A model generated the notes under the pieces. That model saw only the letters and a list, made by a program, of their open reading frames with translations, did no database searches and was not told the origin of the DNA. Source: Otis tarda (taxonomy: Eukaryota > Chordata > Aves > Otidiformes > Otididae). Taken from it: DNA of 64,000 nt. The stretch's first letter is position 1; every line of letters begins with the position of its first letter. Positions 13,282 to 25,976 of the stretch are shown here, in pieces. The position numbers were made by a program, and so were the translations under genes. Where the stretch lies: the NCBI GenBank assembly GCA_026413225.1, contig CM048552.1, positions 49,057,001-49,121,000 of the forward strand. The letters run 5' to 3'.

Positions 13282-16091
13282 TTAGTGGCATCATAATCAC
13301 ATCTTAAAGAATTGTGAGGTGGATTATTTGAGTGCCTGGCCTTTCCTCACAGTCTTTTAACTACCTGACTTACAGTAATAAACAAGATCTAAATCCAGTG
13401 GATAATTCTCCTACTTCAGAGTCCAACAAAATAGTTCACAAATAAAAAAGAATGGCTTCTCTAAAACCAAAGGTGACTACATATTCTGAAATAAGAATGA
13501 AGAGTTCACACATCATCTTCTGATTAAAACAGTGTAAAAAGTGATCATTTGAATTCCTGGCTTTTCTGTAGACTTCAGGATTGGCTGGATCAACAAAAGT
13601 GAGGTCAGTGTTGAAAGGCTAATGTTTAAATACTTCAGGATTGACAGCAAATATCAGTGCCAAAGCTCTGAAAATTATCCTAAAACTAGGAGTAGCAACA
13701 TTTTATTTCAGTTCCTTTTATCTATTTTTTTTTTTACTGATTGTGTGGGCGCACCAATTAACTCAAGCAAAACCCAGTAAAAGCGGCTCTGATCAGATTG
13801 GAGCCAAAATTCATTGTGTCTTGGAGGCAGAGTAAGAGATCAGCAGCAAAAATATATGAATCATCTGGATGTTATTTCTGAACACTGTTCAGCATTTAAC
13901 AGATAATGAATGAAACTGAACATCTATTTCAAATGTCTGCAGTAACAGATCTTTCTGAGACTGTGCAAAAAAAGTTGTGCACAAAATTACTGTTTTCCTT
14001 GAGGGACTGCAGACTTGGATTTCTTTGGTTTGTCTGGTGTAAATATGGAACATTAAAATTCAATATAAGACTATGTTCAGCCTACTATAAATGGGATTAC
14101 AGCAGTCATTTAAATTGGAGTGATTTAGTTCTTTTTACCCTTGCAGCGATCATTTGTAAATATAACATAGGAAGTATATATTTTTTTCAGAGAAATCCTG
14201 TGGTTTGTTTAATTTGGTCGAAACAAAAGATTCCTCTCTTTTAATGTGTCTGAAGTAAAAAAATTATGGAGTAAATTTGCAATGCCATTGAGCCTGGGTT
14301 TTCCTTTTCTCTGGTACAATAAAAATGTGGATGCAAATTTTACAGCAACCCATTTCACATGAACCAGTTACTCAGGGAACATATTAACACTGGGACACAC
14401 AATGATGTGATTTGTAGACATTAAAGAATACCCAGGCAACTTTAAAATTGCAGTTCAACAGGACTGTCGACTCATATAGAGACAGTAGAGTTTTTTCTGG
14501 CACTGAAGAGACTCTTTGCAATCCAGACATTTTCTTGTGAAAGCCGTTCTTTGAGGGTGGATATGGAAAAGCCAAAGTAGTTATATTCACTATATTTTGT
14601 ATTAAATGCCTCTAAATGTATGACATTCCAGTATGCAAAAATGTGTATCCCCTGAATATCTGAAGAGTTTATGCTCTAGCACATGGTACTATAAATAATT
14701 AGTGGTATCTGGGAACAAGCATCTCTTGTGAAAAAAAAAAGATACATCACTTGTATAACACTGAATGTGAATAAATAAAAGTATTAAATAAATTAAAGAG
14801 GAAAATAAAAAACATAAGACAGAAAAGGGGAGAAGGAGAGTGCTAGATGGAGAAAGATTAAAATTCAAGCTACACTTATTGCTTGCCAGACCGAATCACT
14901 TAAAGTTTTCCTCCCCTAGCACATATATTTTTCTGACGTCTTTTCCCATTATTCACCAACGAGACTTAAGAAATATGTACTCTTGAACACTCCCACATGG
15001 TTATACTTCTTTCTACTTTCTCTCACGCTGAGAAATTTCTTCAGTCACTTCTAGATAAAAAAGAACTAGCATTGTTACAAGCCAAATTCTATGCTCAAAG
15101 TTTCTTAATTTAAAAAGCGAGCTTTTTAAAATTTCTAAATGTCAGGTGGAGTGGATTGAACACCGGAATAATATAATTAAGCACGAGAGTCCTTTCAAGC
15201 TTGTATGTCGCGCAGAGGCCATTGAAAGCAATTTGGCTGCTCACTGCCTGCTGTCGGACAGGGCTTTACCTGAACATTTCAGCTGCGCTGTCCTGGTGTA
15301 GTTCTAGGGTTACAGAGAATATGATAAGAGGAGAGGAGTAAAGGCTGCCATAGGCATGTCGGAAAGCTTGTGTAGCTTATCTAGGATGGGGCCAGAGGGA
15401 AGCACGAAGCTCATGGGCATTCATAAATCAGCAGGAAAATGTTTAATAGACATGCATTGTGTGTTGTTTGTTTTTTTTTCATAAGGTTTGTTACTCAAAT
15501 ATTTATTTTGTTTATTTAACAAATCTTTATTTGCTTTATCTAACAAATAATGCTGCTCTTTAAACCAAGTTATTCAAGAAGTTATTTTTTTTCCTCCAAA
15601 TTCATTTAGCTTTGCACATAATTTAAAAGAAAACTTTTTTTTTACAAGAAGTAGGAAGTTCTAAATGGTTATTTTAAAAAGGGCAATGAATGCTTCCCAG
15701 TGTGATGTAAAAGTAAAATAAATACCATTCTCAGTCACATATTGTTCAGACAGACACAGTATAAATAGATTATATGAGAGGCCGTGAGAAAACTGCATGC
15801 ATTTAATAGGCTGAGATATAAACATAGTTTGAATAGTATTATTACAGTGCATTTACTCAAGAGTATTTTCACTATTCTCCAGTTATACTTCTTTTGCCTT
15901 ATGGTAGAACACCAAAAAATAAGAATTTTTTTTCCCCCAAAATAGTTTGGAAGGAAAATTCTGTGTGAGGTTCTGAATAAGAAATATTGTAATACATAGA
16001 TTTTTTTTTGCCAGTTTTCTTTGTCAACAACAATTATGGTAGCAAAGACACAGAAATACATTTTCCATAAGTGTCAATGATCAGAAATAAA

Positions 16092-16130
16092 CATTTTCCT
16101 CCAACATTTCCTCCAAATATTTTCCTCCAA
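16092..16130 (+). repeat. TTTCCTCCAA tandem repeat, 3 copies
   Basis: Three near-identical TTTCCTCCAA units separated by short AT spacers (about 13-16 bases from unit to unit). Confidence 0.75.
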
Positions 16131-16689
16131 AATAAAACTTTTTTACCAAGTTCAGCTTTTTTACATTTTAAAGAATCTTTTGAAAAACTTCTGTTTGAGT
16201 GAGTGCCTGAAGTTAAAAGGCTTAGCAAACTCCTTCATCTTACTGCACACAAGGGAATTATTTTTTTCCTTAATTTCAGTGGATGTTGGATATGACCATA
16301 AATAGGTCAATTTTGTGCATCAACTCAATTGTATTTGCTCAGTGGGAGATGTGGGAATTCAGCACTTCTAAAATGAGACCACATATCTGGATACAAGTAT
16401 GTATTTTAGGAATTGTATTAGAAAATTTAAGCTACTGTGAAATCATGTATGAATAAAACATTACGGGAAGAGTAACCAGATATTTCACATACTGAAAAAG
16501 AAAAGTGTTGGCTTACATACACTTTAATAAAGATCTGTATTTTACTTCTGCAGAACACATGTAGAAGGACCACTAATTTCAGTAATACAGACTTTGTCCA
16601 GACTGCATTTTTCCCAGCTCCAGTATCTATTACTTCATCTGTTGTAAGAGATAACAAAAAATATTTTTACAAATATATTAACAAAAAAA

Positions 16690-18400
16690 AAAGAGAGCCA
16701 AGGGTAATCTCCATCCTTTGTTGGGGGTGGGAGGGGAACACTGCCACCAGAGATGAGGAAAGGCTGAGATACTTAATGCCTTCTTTGCCTTAGTCTTTAA
16801 TAGCCAGACCAGTTACCCCAGGGTATTCAGCCTCCTGAGCTGGAAGACAGGGACAGAGAGCAGAATGAATCATCTACAATCCAGGAGGAAGCAGTTAATG
16901 ACCTTCTATGCCACCGGGACACCCACAAGTCTATGAGGCCGGATGGGATCCACTCGAGAGCACTGAGGAAGCTGATGGAGGAGCTTGCCAAACCACCCTC
17001 CATCATTTATCAGCAGTTCTGGTTAACAGAGGTGGTCCCAGATGAATGGAGACTTTCCAGTGTGACACTCATCTGCAAGGGCCAGAAGGAGGATCAGGGA
17101 AACTACAGGCCTGCCAGGGAAGATCATGGAGTGGTTCATCTTGAGTGTGCTCACTTGACATGTGCAGGACAATCAGGGGATCAGGCCCAGCCAGCATGGG
17201 TTCATGAAGGGCAGGTCCTGCTTGACCAACTTGATCTCCTCCTATGGCCAGGTGACCCACCTAGAGGATGACAGGAAGGCTGTGGATGTTATCTACCTGG
17301 AATTTAGCAAAGCTTTTGATACCATCTCTCACAGCATTCTCCCAGAGAAGCTGGTGGCTCATGGCTTGGACAGGTGTACCCTGTGATGAGTTAAAAACTG
17401 GCTGGATGGCCAAGCCCAGAGAGTTGTGGCGAATGGAGTTAAATCCAGTTGGCAGCTGGTCACAAGCAGTGCTCCCCAGGGCTCAGTGCTGGAGGCAGTC
17501 TTGTTTCATATCTTTATCAGTGATCTGGATGAGGGGATTGAGCGTTCCCTCAGTAAGTTTGCAAATGACACCAAATTGGATGGGAGTGTCAATCTGCTCA
17601 AGTGTAGCAGATAGTAGTGTCAACAAGGCCAAGTGCCAGGTCCTGCACTTCAGTCACAACAGCCCCATGCAATGCTACAGGCTTGGGGAAGAGTGGCTGG
17701 AAAGCTGCCCGGCAGAAAGGGACCTGAGCGTACTGTTTAACAGATGGATGAACATCAGCCAGCAGTGTGCCCAGGTGGCCACGAAGGCCATTCTGGCTTG
17801 TATCAGGAATAATGTGGCCAGCAGGAGTAGGGAAGTGATCGTGCCCCTGTACTCAGTGCTGGTGAGGTGGCACCTTGAATACTGTGTTCAGTTTTGGGCC
17901 CCTCAGTACAAGAAGGATGTTGAGTTGCTGGAGCGTGTCCAGAAAAGGGCAACGAAGCTGGTGAGGGGTCTGGAGAACAAGTTTTATGAGGAGTGGCTGA
18001 AGGAACTGGGATTGTTTATTCTGAAGAAGAGGAGGCTGAGGGGAGACCTCATTGCTCTCTACAACTACCTGAAAGGAGCTGTAGTGAGGTGGGTGTTGGT
18101 CTCTTCTCCCAAGTAACTAGCTACAGGACAAGAGGAAATGGCCTCAAGTTGTATCAGAGGAGGTTTAGACTGGATATTAGGAAAAATTTCTTTACTGAAA
18201 GAGTGGTCAAGCACTGAGACAGGCTGCCCAGGGAAATGATGGAGTCACCATCCCTGGAGGTGTTAAAAAAACCGTGTAGACGTTCAAAAAACATGTAGAC
18301 TTCAGGACATAGTTTAGTAGGCATGGTGGTGTTGGGTTAACGGTTGGACTTGGTGATCTCAGAAGTCTTTTCCAGTCGTAATGATTCTATGATTCTATGA
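16690..18400 (+). mobile_element. CR1 LINE, 5'-truncated, reverse transcriptase broken
   Basis: A 1.7-kb CR1 retrotransposon copy, about the 3' third of a full element. Translated in pieces it gives the CR1 ORF2 reverse transcriptase: the MRPDGIH region (from 16933), motif A FSKAFDT (17303-17323), PQGSVL (17474-17491) and the catalytic box (17558-17569), then the C-terminal [16 protein letters not shown] and [17 protein letters not shown] segments. The 3' end has two ATTCTATG octamers and ends at 18400, the diagnostic CR1 tail. 5' truncation is normal for CR1, which usually leaves no target-site duplication; none was found. The element is dead. Confidence 0.97.
16933..18217 (+). pseudogene. 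CR1 ORF2 reverse transcriptase remnant
   Basis: Defects that can be read directly: a short deletion with frame change just after NYRP (about 17110); a TGA near 17156 before HVQDNQGIRPSQHGF; tandem TGA TGA codons at about 17384-17389 after RCTL; an internal deletion of roughly 90 bases at about 17614, where the linker before [10 protein letters not shown] is missing; and a TGA at 18215-18217 where CR1 proteins normally have Trp after KH. The catalytic FADD box reads FAND (first Asp to Asn), so even repaired frames would lack a key metal-binding residue. PQGSVL is followed by Glu instead of the usual Gly. In active copies the protein reverse-transcribes CR1 RNA at a nicked chromosomal target. 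This copy can do neither. Confidence 0.93.
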
Positions 18401-20492
18401 TCTTTCCTTGGCATAGGATTGCTCTGTCATTCTTCATGTAGGGAATATTTGGGAAATAGCATGTAATATACTGCTGTGCGTTAGTTGCTGCTGAGTTTTA
18501 TCTTATTACCATACACGCAGAGTATCAGAGTGGGCAGAGTACCAGGCACTGCTAGTGAATTAACTTTCAGTGTACTTGCCAGACAGAATGCACAGGCTTC
18601 TTGGCAGCATCCCTCTTTGCGAATAGTACCACTTATAGCTTTTTAGTATACTAGGAGTACTTCTAAATATCAAGTAGAACAGGTTTATATGGCAGAAAAC
18701 ATATTCCTGCCATCTAAAAGTTGAAACAATAGAAAGTTTGAGGTTGTAAATATTTTGATTCTTTGACTATAAGTGTTTCTTATCTAGTAACAAGAAAACA
18801 AGGCTTATCTGTAATGACAGATAAGGAGCTATGGTATAAATCTTAATATCAAAATGACATGTGTTTAAGTGACATTCAAAAGACTGATTTTTATGATCCA
18901 TGCATGTGATCTTTTTGAAATATGCCATTAGTTTGCACTTAGCAGCAGTCATGGAAGTATGGGAATTTTGATGAAAGCAGCAACTAGAAAACAAAAATCA
19001 CTGAACTGAGTAACTTGCTCTTGGCAAATAACTTGTGTTTCAAAAATGGATCATTTCTGCCTTTGAATTGTTCACTGCCAGTGATTTTAAAATATATTGG
19101 CATTTGTTGTAATTTCTGCTGAGCAAAGAGCTGAAAAATTATTGGAGGTAACTTTCAGATATTCATTTGAACCAACTTCCACATGTACACAAATTCAGTA
19201 AAAACAAATACAGAAGCCAAAAGGAAAATAATTTATTTGAATACTTGGATATTTACTTGAATACTTGCCCTCATACACGCCCAAATGTGGGGATAACTCA
19301 GAACTCAATCCAGTTTCAATACTTCTTACTTACAGTAGGTTGTCAAATTTCCAACTCACACATTTTCGTACAGAGATTTCTATAGACAGGTGCTGACTCT
19401 TTTCTTAGGAACAACTGTACATGTTCTAAATATTCTTACAGCTGTTTGAGATTTTGGATATGATTCACAGAGACAAGCAATCTTTAGAATCCTACAGATA
19501 AATTATTGCTTGCATTACTCTGGTTTAAAATTATACCTTATAAGATGGTCATAAATATTAGTCAACCCACTAACCATAAATATTAGGTAACTTACTGGTC
19601 TTGACATGCACATTCATATTTCTTGATGCACCTTATAGATCCATCCAAGAAGTGTGGATGCAATATGGAACTGAAATTGTTAGCAGGGAATAATTTTATC
19701 CTCCAATAAAAGACACAGCTAAAATGTAAACTACTTATTATTATATTGTCTAAACTCATTTTTTTTTCTCATTGCTAAACAAACCTGCTGGACCAAACTC
19801 TCAAAGTCTGCTTCTTGAGCACAACAGCCAACAGAAACCAATGAGAAGGGGCCAAGAAATATAATATAACATAAAACCTTTATGTTCCAGGCATCAAAAC
19901 ATACCCTAGAACTCCAAATTATGGGAAAAAAAAAAAAAAAAAAGAGGAAAATCTTGTTTATACTTGACTCTTTGATGTTACTTCATAAACAAGCATCATC
20001 ACTTACAAAGTATCCATGTCTTCTGTGCAATGGTTCCTGGCCTATGGCTAAGAGTCGTAGTTTCTTCCCTAATGAAGAAAGCAGCAGCTGGGAGGGAAGC
20101 AAAGATACCGATTCTCACGTGAAGGTGGAGAAGACACCCTCACCCAGCCCAGGGCACTCAGTGATGGATGTCCTACAGCTCTCCAGGCAGCTGCCTCCAG
20201 CAGCAATGAGGTGACCTTTCCCAGCAGCTGGAAAGGATTTTTATTTCCACAGTTTATTCCAAAGCTTTCTTCATGCAGCAAAGCCTGTCACTTCCTCTTC
20301 TACCACCATGGAATAGGAGATGAGATAGTCCATTTAGTAAGCTCGGTAGTTTGTAGTCCACAGATAACTGTGCAGCTCTTTCTTTTCCAGCCTTTAGTTC
20401 TGTCAATATTTCCTCATACACCATGATTTCTTGTCCTCTGATTTTTCTCAGCACTTCTGTTTTTTTCCATGGGTCCACACCTTTACTAAAAT
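18401..20492. other. unique non-coding stretch
   Basis: AT-rich sequence without a gene. An 11-base direct repeat (CATAAATATTA) occurs twice near 19550-19585 and an A run of 18 lies at 19926-19943. The frame at 19882-20214 (plus) begins inside the A run and is not supported by splice sites. Confidence 0.55.
19926..19943 (+). repeat. poly(A) run of 18
   Basis: Uninterrupted A homopolymer followed by GAGG. No retroposed sequence is recognised upstream. Confidence 0.9.
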
Positions 20493-20722
20493 TGTAGGAT
20501 TACAGAACAGTTTGGAACATTTATAGGTCATCTAGTCCACCCGTTCCGCAAGGAGCAGGGACATCTTCAACTAGATCAGGTTGCCCAGAGTCCCATCCAA
20601 CCTGGTTTTGAAGGTTTCCAGGGATGGGACATCTACCACCTCTCTGGGCAACCTGTTCCAGTGTTCTACCACCTTGTAGTGCCCAAAATTGAACTCCATC
20701 TGATGGTTTCCCAATGCTACCT
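20493..20722 (-). mobile_element. CR1 LINE 3' fragment with internal deletion, minus strand
   Basis: Reads on the plus strand as reverse-complement CR1: TCATCTAGTCCACC, then 'GCAGGGACATCTTC', 'CCATCCAACCTGG' and 'CACCTCTCTGGGCAACC' in the standard order. After 'TTCTACCACC' it jumps to 'AGTGCCCAAAATTGAACTCC', a segment that normally lies some 200 bases further into the element, so an internal deletion is likely. The octamer tail at the left end is eroded (GATTACAGAA). Same CR1 type as the copy at 41712 but clearly older. Confidence 0.9.
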
Positions 20723-21119
20723 ATATCTGTAGGTTTTAAAAATTATTTTGTATGTCTCACAGGGAATACTCCTGTATATGTATTCAAGATTCTTTTTTCT
20801 CTTTTTTTTTTTTTCTTTTACCTTTTCTCCTATAGCAAGACATACCTGACTCATGCCAATTATTTTCTGCAGAATTAGTACCAAGCCATTTGCCCTCTGT
20901 CCTGTGTTTGTGCTATTGTTAGTCTTGTGTAAGTCTGGACTATTTCACACAAAGGAAACTTGTCTGAATATGATAATTAGGGCATTTTCCTGATGGTTTC
21001 CTAACAGCTGAGTAGACCATTGAATAGATGGTTTATCTTTATTTTACCTAAGAGCTAGTGAATTGCTCTTCAGACTACTGTGAGCATCACTGTTGGTTTA
21101 AAAAAAAAAGGTAATCTGA

Positions 21120-21440
21120 GTAAAGAGCCAGGGATCTCCCCCCCAAAAACCTGAATTTCCTGGCTGTGCAAAGACTGAATGAAGAAATCTGGTTCCAGGC
21201 TCAGCTGGGGGCTGCTCCTGGGAGCAGTGGTGATGCCCTGCACCATGACACCCCCTCAGCAGCACATGCAGGGGGTGCATTCACCTGCAAGGCAAGCGAG
21301 GCTGCCTGGGGTTGCCTGAACCAAGGTTGCTTCTGCAGAAGGTGGATGAAGTGAACCTGCTGCACCTACATCTGTGACGGTGAGCGGCCGCACAGGGCAC
21401 AGCCAAGGGTCTGAGCCCACCATCCCACGCTCTCTGGGGT
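21120..21440. other. GC-rich patch, no gene recognised
   Basis: GC content rises sharply here, with repeated CTGC and GGGGTG words and a few CpGs, including a NotI-type GCGGCCGC (near 21384). A short segment between TTGCTTCTGCAG and GTGAGCGG (about 21339-21378) is exon-like but only 40 bases and closed by TGA. It may be a small regulatory GC patch or old repeat remnant. Confidence 0.3.
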
Positions 21441-22213
21441 CCCATCACAGTGCAGTAAAGTGCAAACTAAGAGCCCAAAGGATTAGAGCCTAATTTACAC
21501 TTTCTGGGCAATTAAGAACTGGCAATTTGGAAGGTTTTGCATTCATTTTTATTAGCTGCCAACTGCTTTTTTTTTTTTACAGCTATTTTGGAATGATAGC
21601 CTACTTTCATAGGCCATCTGAAAAATTAAAAGCTAAAGAACATGAGAAGACAGATGGAAGGCTGCAAACCATTCATGATTTCATGAAACACATTATATGG
21701 CTAGAATAATTCTGCTGATAAATCTTACAGACAGCAAAATGCCTGGCTTAACATCTCTATAACGCAGCACTGTGAACATGTTGTCTCTACAAACTTCCTT
21801 TGGAAATGTTTTGCTGATAATCCTATATGAACATCATTTGTAAATAGACACAAAAGGAAAGCGCTTGAGTTTAGTAAACAGTGTTAGGGTTTCCTAACTA
21901 AAATGACATTAAAATTCTGTATGTTCCCTTGAAACTCATTAGAGAACAGACAGCTGACAAGCTAAAAGTAAAGCTATAAAATTGGGAACTATTAACAGAA
22001 GGCAAATGAAAGGCAGTTTTACTCCTCTCTATTATCAAGTCATAAAATATGACTAGTACTATGACAATTGCTTAAATATTTAGAAAAATAATTAGATTTA
22101 TGCATAAGACAGTGCAAATACAAATATTACTGCAGTCAGGAAATTGTACAAGAAGAAAAAATCTGAATTTAAATTGAAGTCAGAAGTATGGACATGTTTC
22201 ATTGTCCTCTTTT

Positions 22214-22257
22214 CCAGCAGGGGGTCATTTTGCATATGCAGATATCAGCAGGGGACC
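22214..22257 (+). promoter_or_regulatory. CTCF-like site pair flanking a POU-type palindrome
   Basis: CCAGCAGGGGGTCA (22214-22227) matches the CTCF core CCASYAGRKGGC except for one base. A second related word, TCAGCAGGGGACC, lies at about 22245-22257 in the same orientation. Between them is TTTGCATATGCA (22229-22240), a double octamer-half palindrome of the kind bound by POU-domain dimers. Short motifs occur by chance at this scale; occupancy is not shown. Confidence 0.25.
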
Positions 22258-24449
22258 TTGGCCTCCCGGTGGGCGTAGGAGTCCACCCCATTTTGTCATT
22301 TTTAGGCCTGGTGCCATAGGAAGTGAGCTATTTCATAATTTATGCCAAACGCTTTTGATACTGATTAGCGATTCAGTGTTCTCTGTCACTAAACACAGAT
22401 TTTTATCGTTTCACCTCTTCCAATGTATACACAGACAACTTTCCATTGTTTTGTGTTGCTATGGGAAATACAATAATTTCATTTTTCAACTATAGGAAAA
22501 GATAAACAAGAAATTAAAAATTGCTAAGCTAACAACAACAGAAAAGGACTGAAACTTCCCTTGACTTCTTGAAGTTGAGTAGACTTCAAATGAATATTGC
22601 CCTTTTAAGGCCATTTTTTTTCGTTATGTCAGGTCAGGAGGAGCATTAATAGTAGTTAATGTTCTTGCGTTCATGCTATGTTCCAAGCGAGTATAATGAC
22701 CAGAGGTTCAATTTCTTCCCTATCAACAAAGGAGTCACAATAATAGGACTGCTACTCAAATCTGAGAGACTGAGTTTGCTGCTCGAAAGGAGACTGAAGT
22801 TGCATTCCTGTGGCAAAGGAAAATGTTATTAAAAAAAAAAAAAATTGTCACAGCAAAAGTGCTTCTTTCAGGGTAAGGCCAAGGGCATTTTTGAGTCTGC
22901 GAGAGGAGAGGAATGCCAGCAGCAGTGACAACCCCTTACCCACTATTCCAGAGGAGTCAAGTTTGGTTTCCTTTGAGGCTATCACAGGCTTCACATCTAA
23001 TTTCACAACCTTTTCATTTTCTTTCAGAAAAACAACATAGTATTTTGTTTAAAAAATATGTGAACTGAGGACAAATTGGCAGCCTTAATTATGAATGTTC
23101 TGCCTGTCTGTTTATTGGTTTAAAATATTTCCTGACAGAGTATAAAGACATTTTGTGCCTCAACAGCATAAGTACAATATTCATTGTTTTGAATTAGTTA
23201 GATGTTGGAGGACTGTCTGAGCAGCTGTAATTTGAAGAGCATATGGGAAAACACTCTCTAAGGAGTAACATGATATCTTTAGACAAAAAGGTTGTGTCAA
23301 ATGAAACTTGCAGCTGATTCCTGCATATTAGTAGTCAGATCTCAAGCCAGTCAGTAGACACGAAGGCAGAAAGTCCAGTAAAGCCAGCAGCATAGGCACC
23401 AATTCTTTGTAAACATGGTATCATCCAAAGCCAAATGGAAAATGTACTGTTCTCACTATTTATGCAGCATTTCAGCTCTTAAAAAAGCTAAATAGTACTA
23501 TGGTTCAGATGCTGTCCTATCATCAAAGACAGCTGGGTTTGCAAGGCTTTTTATGCTGAAGACAAAAGGGGAGGCATCTGCTGCTGTTGTTAGGAACTTC
23601 CCCTCATCTACTCTTTGCTTATATACAGCTGCTGAACTGCAAATTCTCAAAAGGAAGGAGGTTTTTGATGGAAAACAATTGAAAAATAAAGGTAAGGCTA
23701 ACATATCAAAGGAAAATAAGTAAAAAAAAAACTTAGTATAAAGGTAGAATTCCTATTTACTTTGTCTCAAACAAGCAAATTTTTTTTCTTCTCAGGCCTG
23801 AATTTGGACTCACTATATTAAAGCTCTTTGTCTAAGTAAGAGGGATAGTGGTGCCAGAAGAGAGCAAATCACTGACACAGAAACAGATTGTTGACCCTCA
23901 AGCCAATCTAGGAACCTGTTGCTGTGATATGAGGAGGAGTAGGAGGAGGCAGAAGATGAAGCAGCTGTGTTGCCGCAGAACATCACTCACTAAAAGGTGT
24001 GAAGAACTTGGAAGAGTTGTTAGTGCAGAAGTGGGTCCTCTAAAGACACCAGAAGCCCTCTGGTGCATTATGCTAAGCCTCACACCTTCATATGCAAAAA
24101 TTTAATTAAATGTGGGTAGTTGTTAGATACTCAAAGAAAAGAATTTCCACGGTGCTCTTATTACTACCAGCTGACTTCAAAAGACTTGTGGATGCTACAT
24201 GATTAAGTGAAAAGGAGGATCAAATTATGCAAAATAATCTATAAATAATAAAGCATAAATGATCCCCCTTGAAAATGCAATCTTTACCTCTCTTGCCTCA
24301 TTTCTCCAGGAGTATACGAGGAATCATATCTACTGCCCTTTTTAAACACATACCCGTACGAACACAATTACCAGAGGTGTGCTTGAAAAATATTTGTCAC
24401 ACGAAGAATGTTGCATTTTAGTGTCAGAGATCTTTATTCTATCTTTAAA

Positions 24450-24467
24450 ATCCCATTAAAATGGGAT
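24450..24467. repeat. perfect inverted repeat, 8-bp arms
   Basis: ATCCCATT, AA, AATGGGAT: a perfect 18-base hairpin or palindrome inside AT-rich sequence. Possibly a dimeric protein-binding site; more probably chance. Confidence 0.8.
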
Positions 24468-25948
24468 GTTTCCAAACAATGGTGCTAAGGAGTGCACAGG
24501 AACTGAGAAAAACAGAGGAGAGAAAATAAATATTTGTAAACAACTTGACAATCACAAATTCATTATTAATTTACTGGTTGTACTTTAATTAATTTACAAC
24601 TTATTATACCACCAAGTAGCATTTCTGCTCCTGTCAGCTGGAAGTGCCATTCTCATTAAATGGACTGAAGGAGTGGGGTATTAGTTTGCTCAACGGTATT
24701 CAATCTTCTTGCATTTACTAATCTCTTTGATTACTTTCTTAACATATTCTGCCAAAAGTAGTTCTCTAAAATCACTAGTTTGGGCTTCAAATATTGCTTT
24801 AAAATGTCAATGCCTGAAAAATTCTAGTTTAGTTTTACTGCCTTTCTATTAGAAGAGTAATCTTGAAATTTATTTCCAAGTATCCAAAAAAAAAATGAAC
24901 TTTTCTATAAGGATTAAGTGAAGCAAATATAAGCACATTTTTCTTACTATAATTACTAAAATACTAGATTTTTTTTCCTTTTTTTGATGCCTCTTTTCAA
25001 AGAGTTTTGCTAGTCACCAAGATAGTAATCACACATATCCGCACAGATGTAGGCAAAGCTTCATGCTGGCAGATAGTATACTAGCCTATCTATTAATTGC
25101 ATAATTTCTGCAATATTCTTCCATCCTAAAATGATTATTTCAATCTGTGTTATTTCTGAGTAACATTGTTACCATGGTTTCTTTTTTTATCCCTTGTGTA
25201 GCTGTGTGACTACATAGCCCCAGGTATCTAGGCACACTGCTTACACTATTGAATGACATTTAAATAATTACATCTTAAAATGTACTTCAAACTATCTTTG
25301 CAAGCAGCAGGGTAGAGGAAAAAATGCCAAGCCAAAAGCCTTCTCAAGTCTTTTGAAATTATATCCAAGAAATAAGTTTGCCAAAGAATCTCTCCTATAA
25401 AACTGAAATATTTAGGCTGGTTAGTTCAAACAGAAGAAATTATTAGACATACAGAATTCTAGTTTTTCTATTACTACAACTTACAGTATGCATCTTAAAT
25501 AATAGTAGACTGATATTCATTTCTGGGACATCATCAGATTCCCTAACTCAGCCTAGTATGATGACCTACAGAAACAGTAATGTGGCCCTTAGCAGTTCTT
25601 TGTGGGAGGCAGTAAAGACACTAACCTAGGTGTGGAGTAGATACTGGTTTCTATTTAGCATCCAGGAGCTGACTGTACACTTTTAATATAGAGATGCAGA
25701 AGAGGGACCCTATCTCCCTGAGAAGGGAAGTTCTCAGTGGTACTTGCACTAACAAAGATCTCAGATCAGTCATAACTTCCCCAACCTACTAAAAATGGTT
25801 TACCAGAAAGCAAGAGTAGCTCCAATTCAGTCTGTTTGGTTGGGTGCAGCTTTAAGCAATGTCTCAGAAATCAGGGTAGGTAATCTTGAATCTCATCAAA
25901 CTGAAGAGCATAAATCAAACTCTTCCACTTCATGGTTGCCAAAAAAAA

Positions 25949-25976
25949 AAACCCCAACAAACAAACAAACAAAAGG
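25949..25976 (+). repeat. (CAAA)n microsatellite
   Basis: A tract of A with CCCC, followed by CAAACAAACAAACAAA. Confidence 0.8.

Larger units (their letters stand above)
12861..16689. other. unique non-coding stretch
   Basis: Contains a small (CTACAT)n microsatellite at about 13259-13281 and three tandem copies of a TTTTCCTCCAA-type unit at about 16092-16130. Frames up to 123 codons occur (for example 13906-14244 plus) but show no motif and have biased AT-rich codons. 15040-15440 is low in simple repeats and carries several CpG and homeobox-like AATTAA motifs, so it is a plausible conserved non-coding element. Confidence 0.5.

Noticed and set aside
13906..14244. 112-codon plus frame
   Set aside because: AT-driven residue content (Lys, Asn, Ile, Phe, Tyr), no motif, no splice sites.
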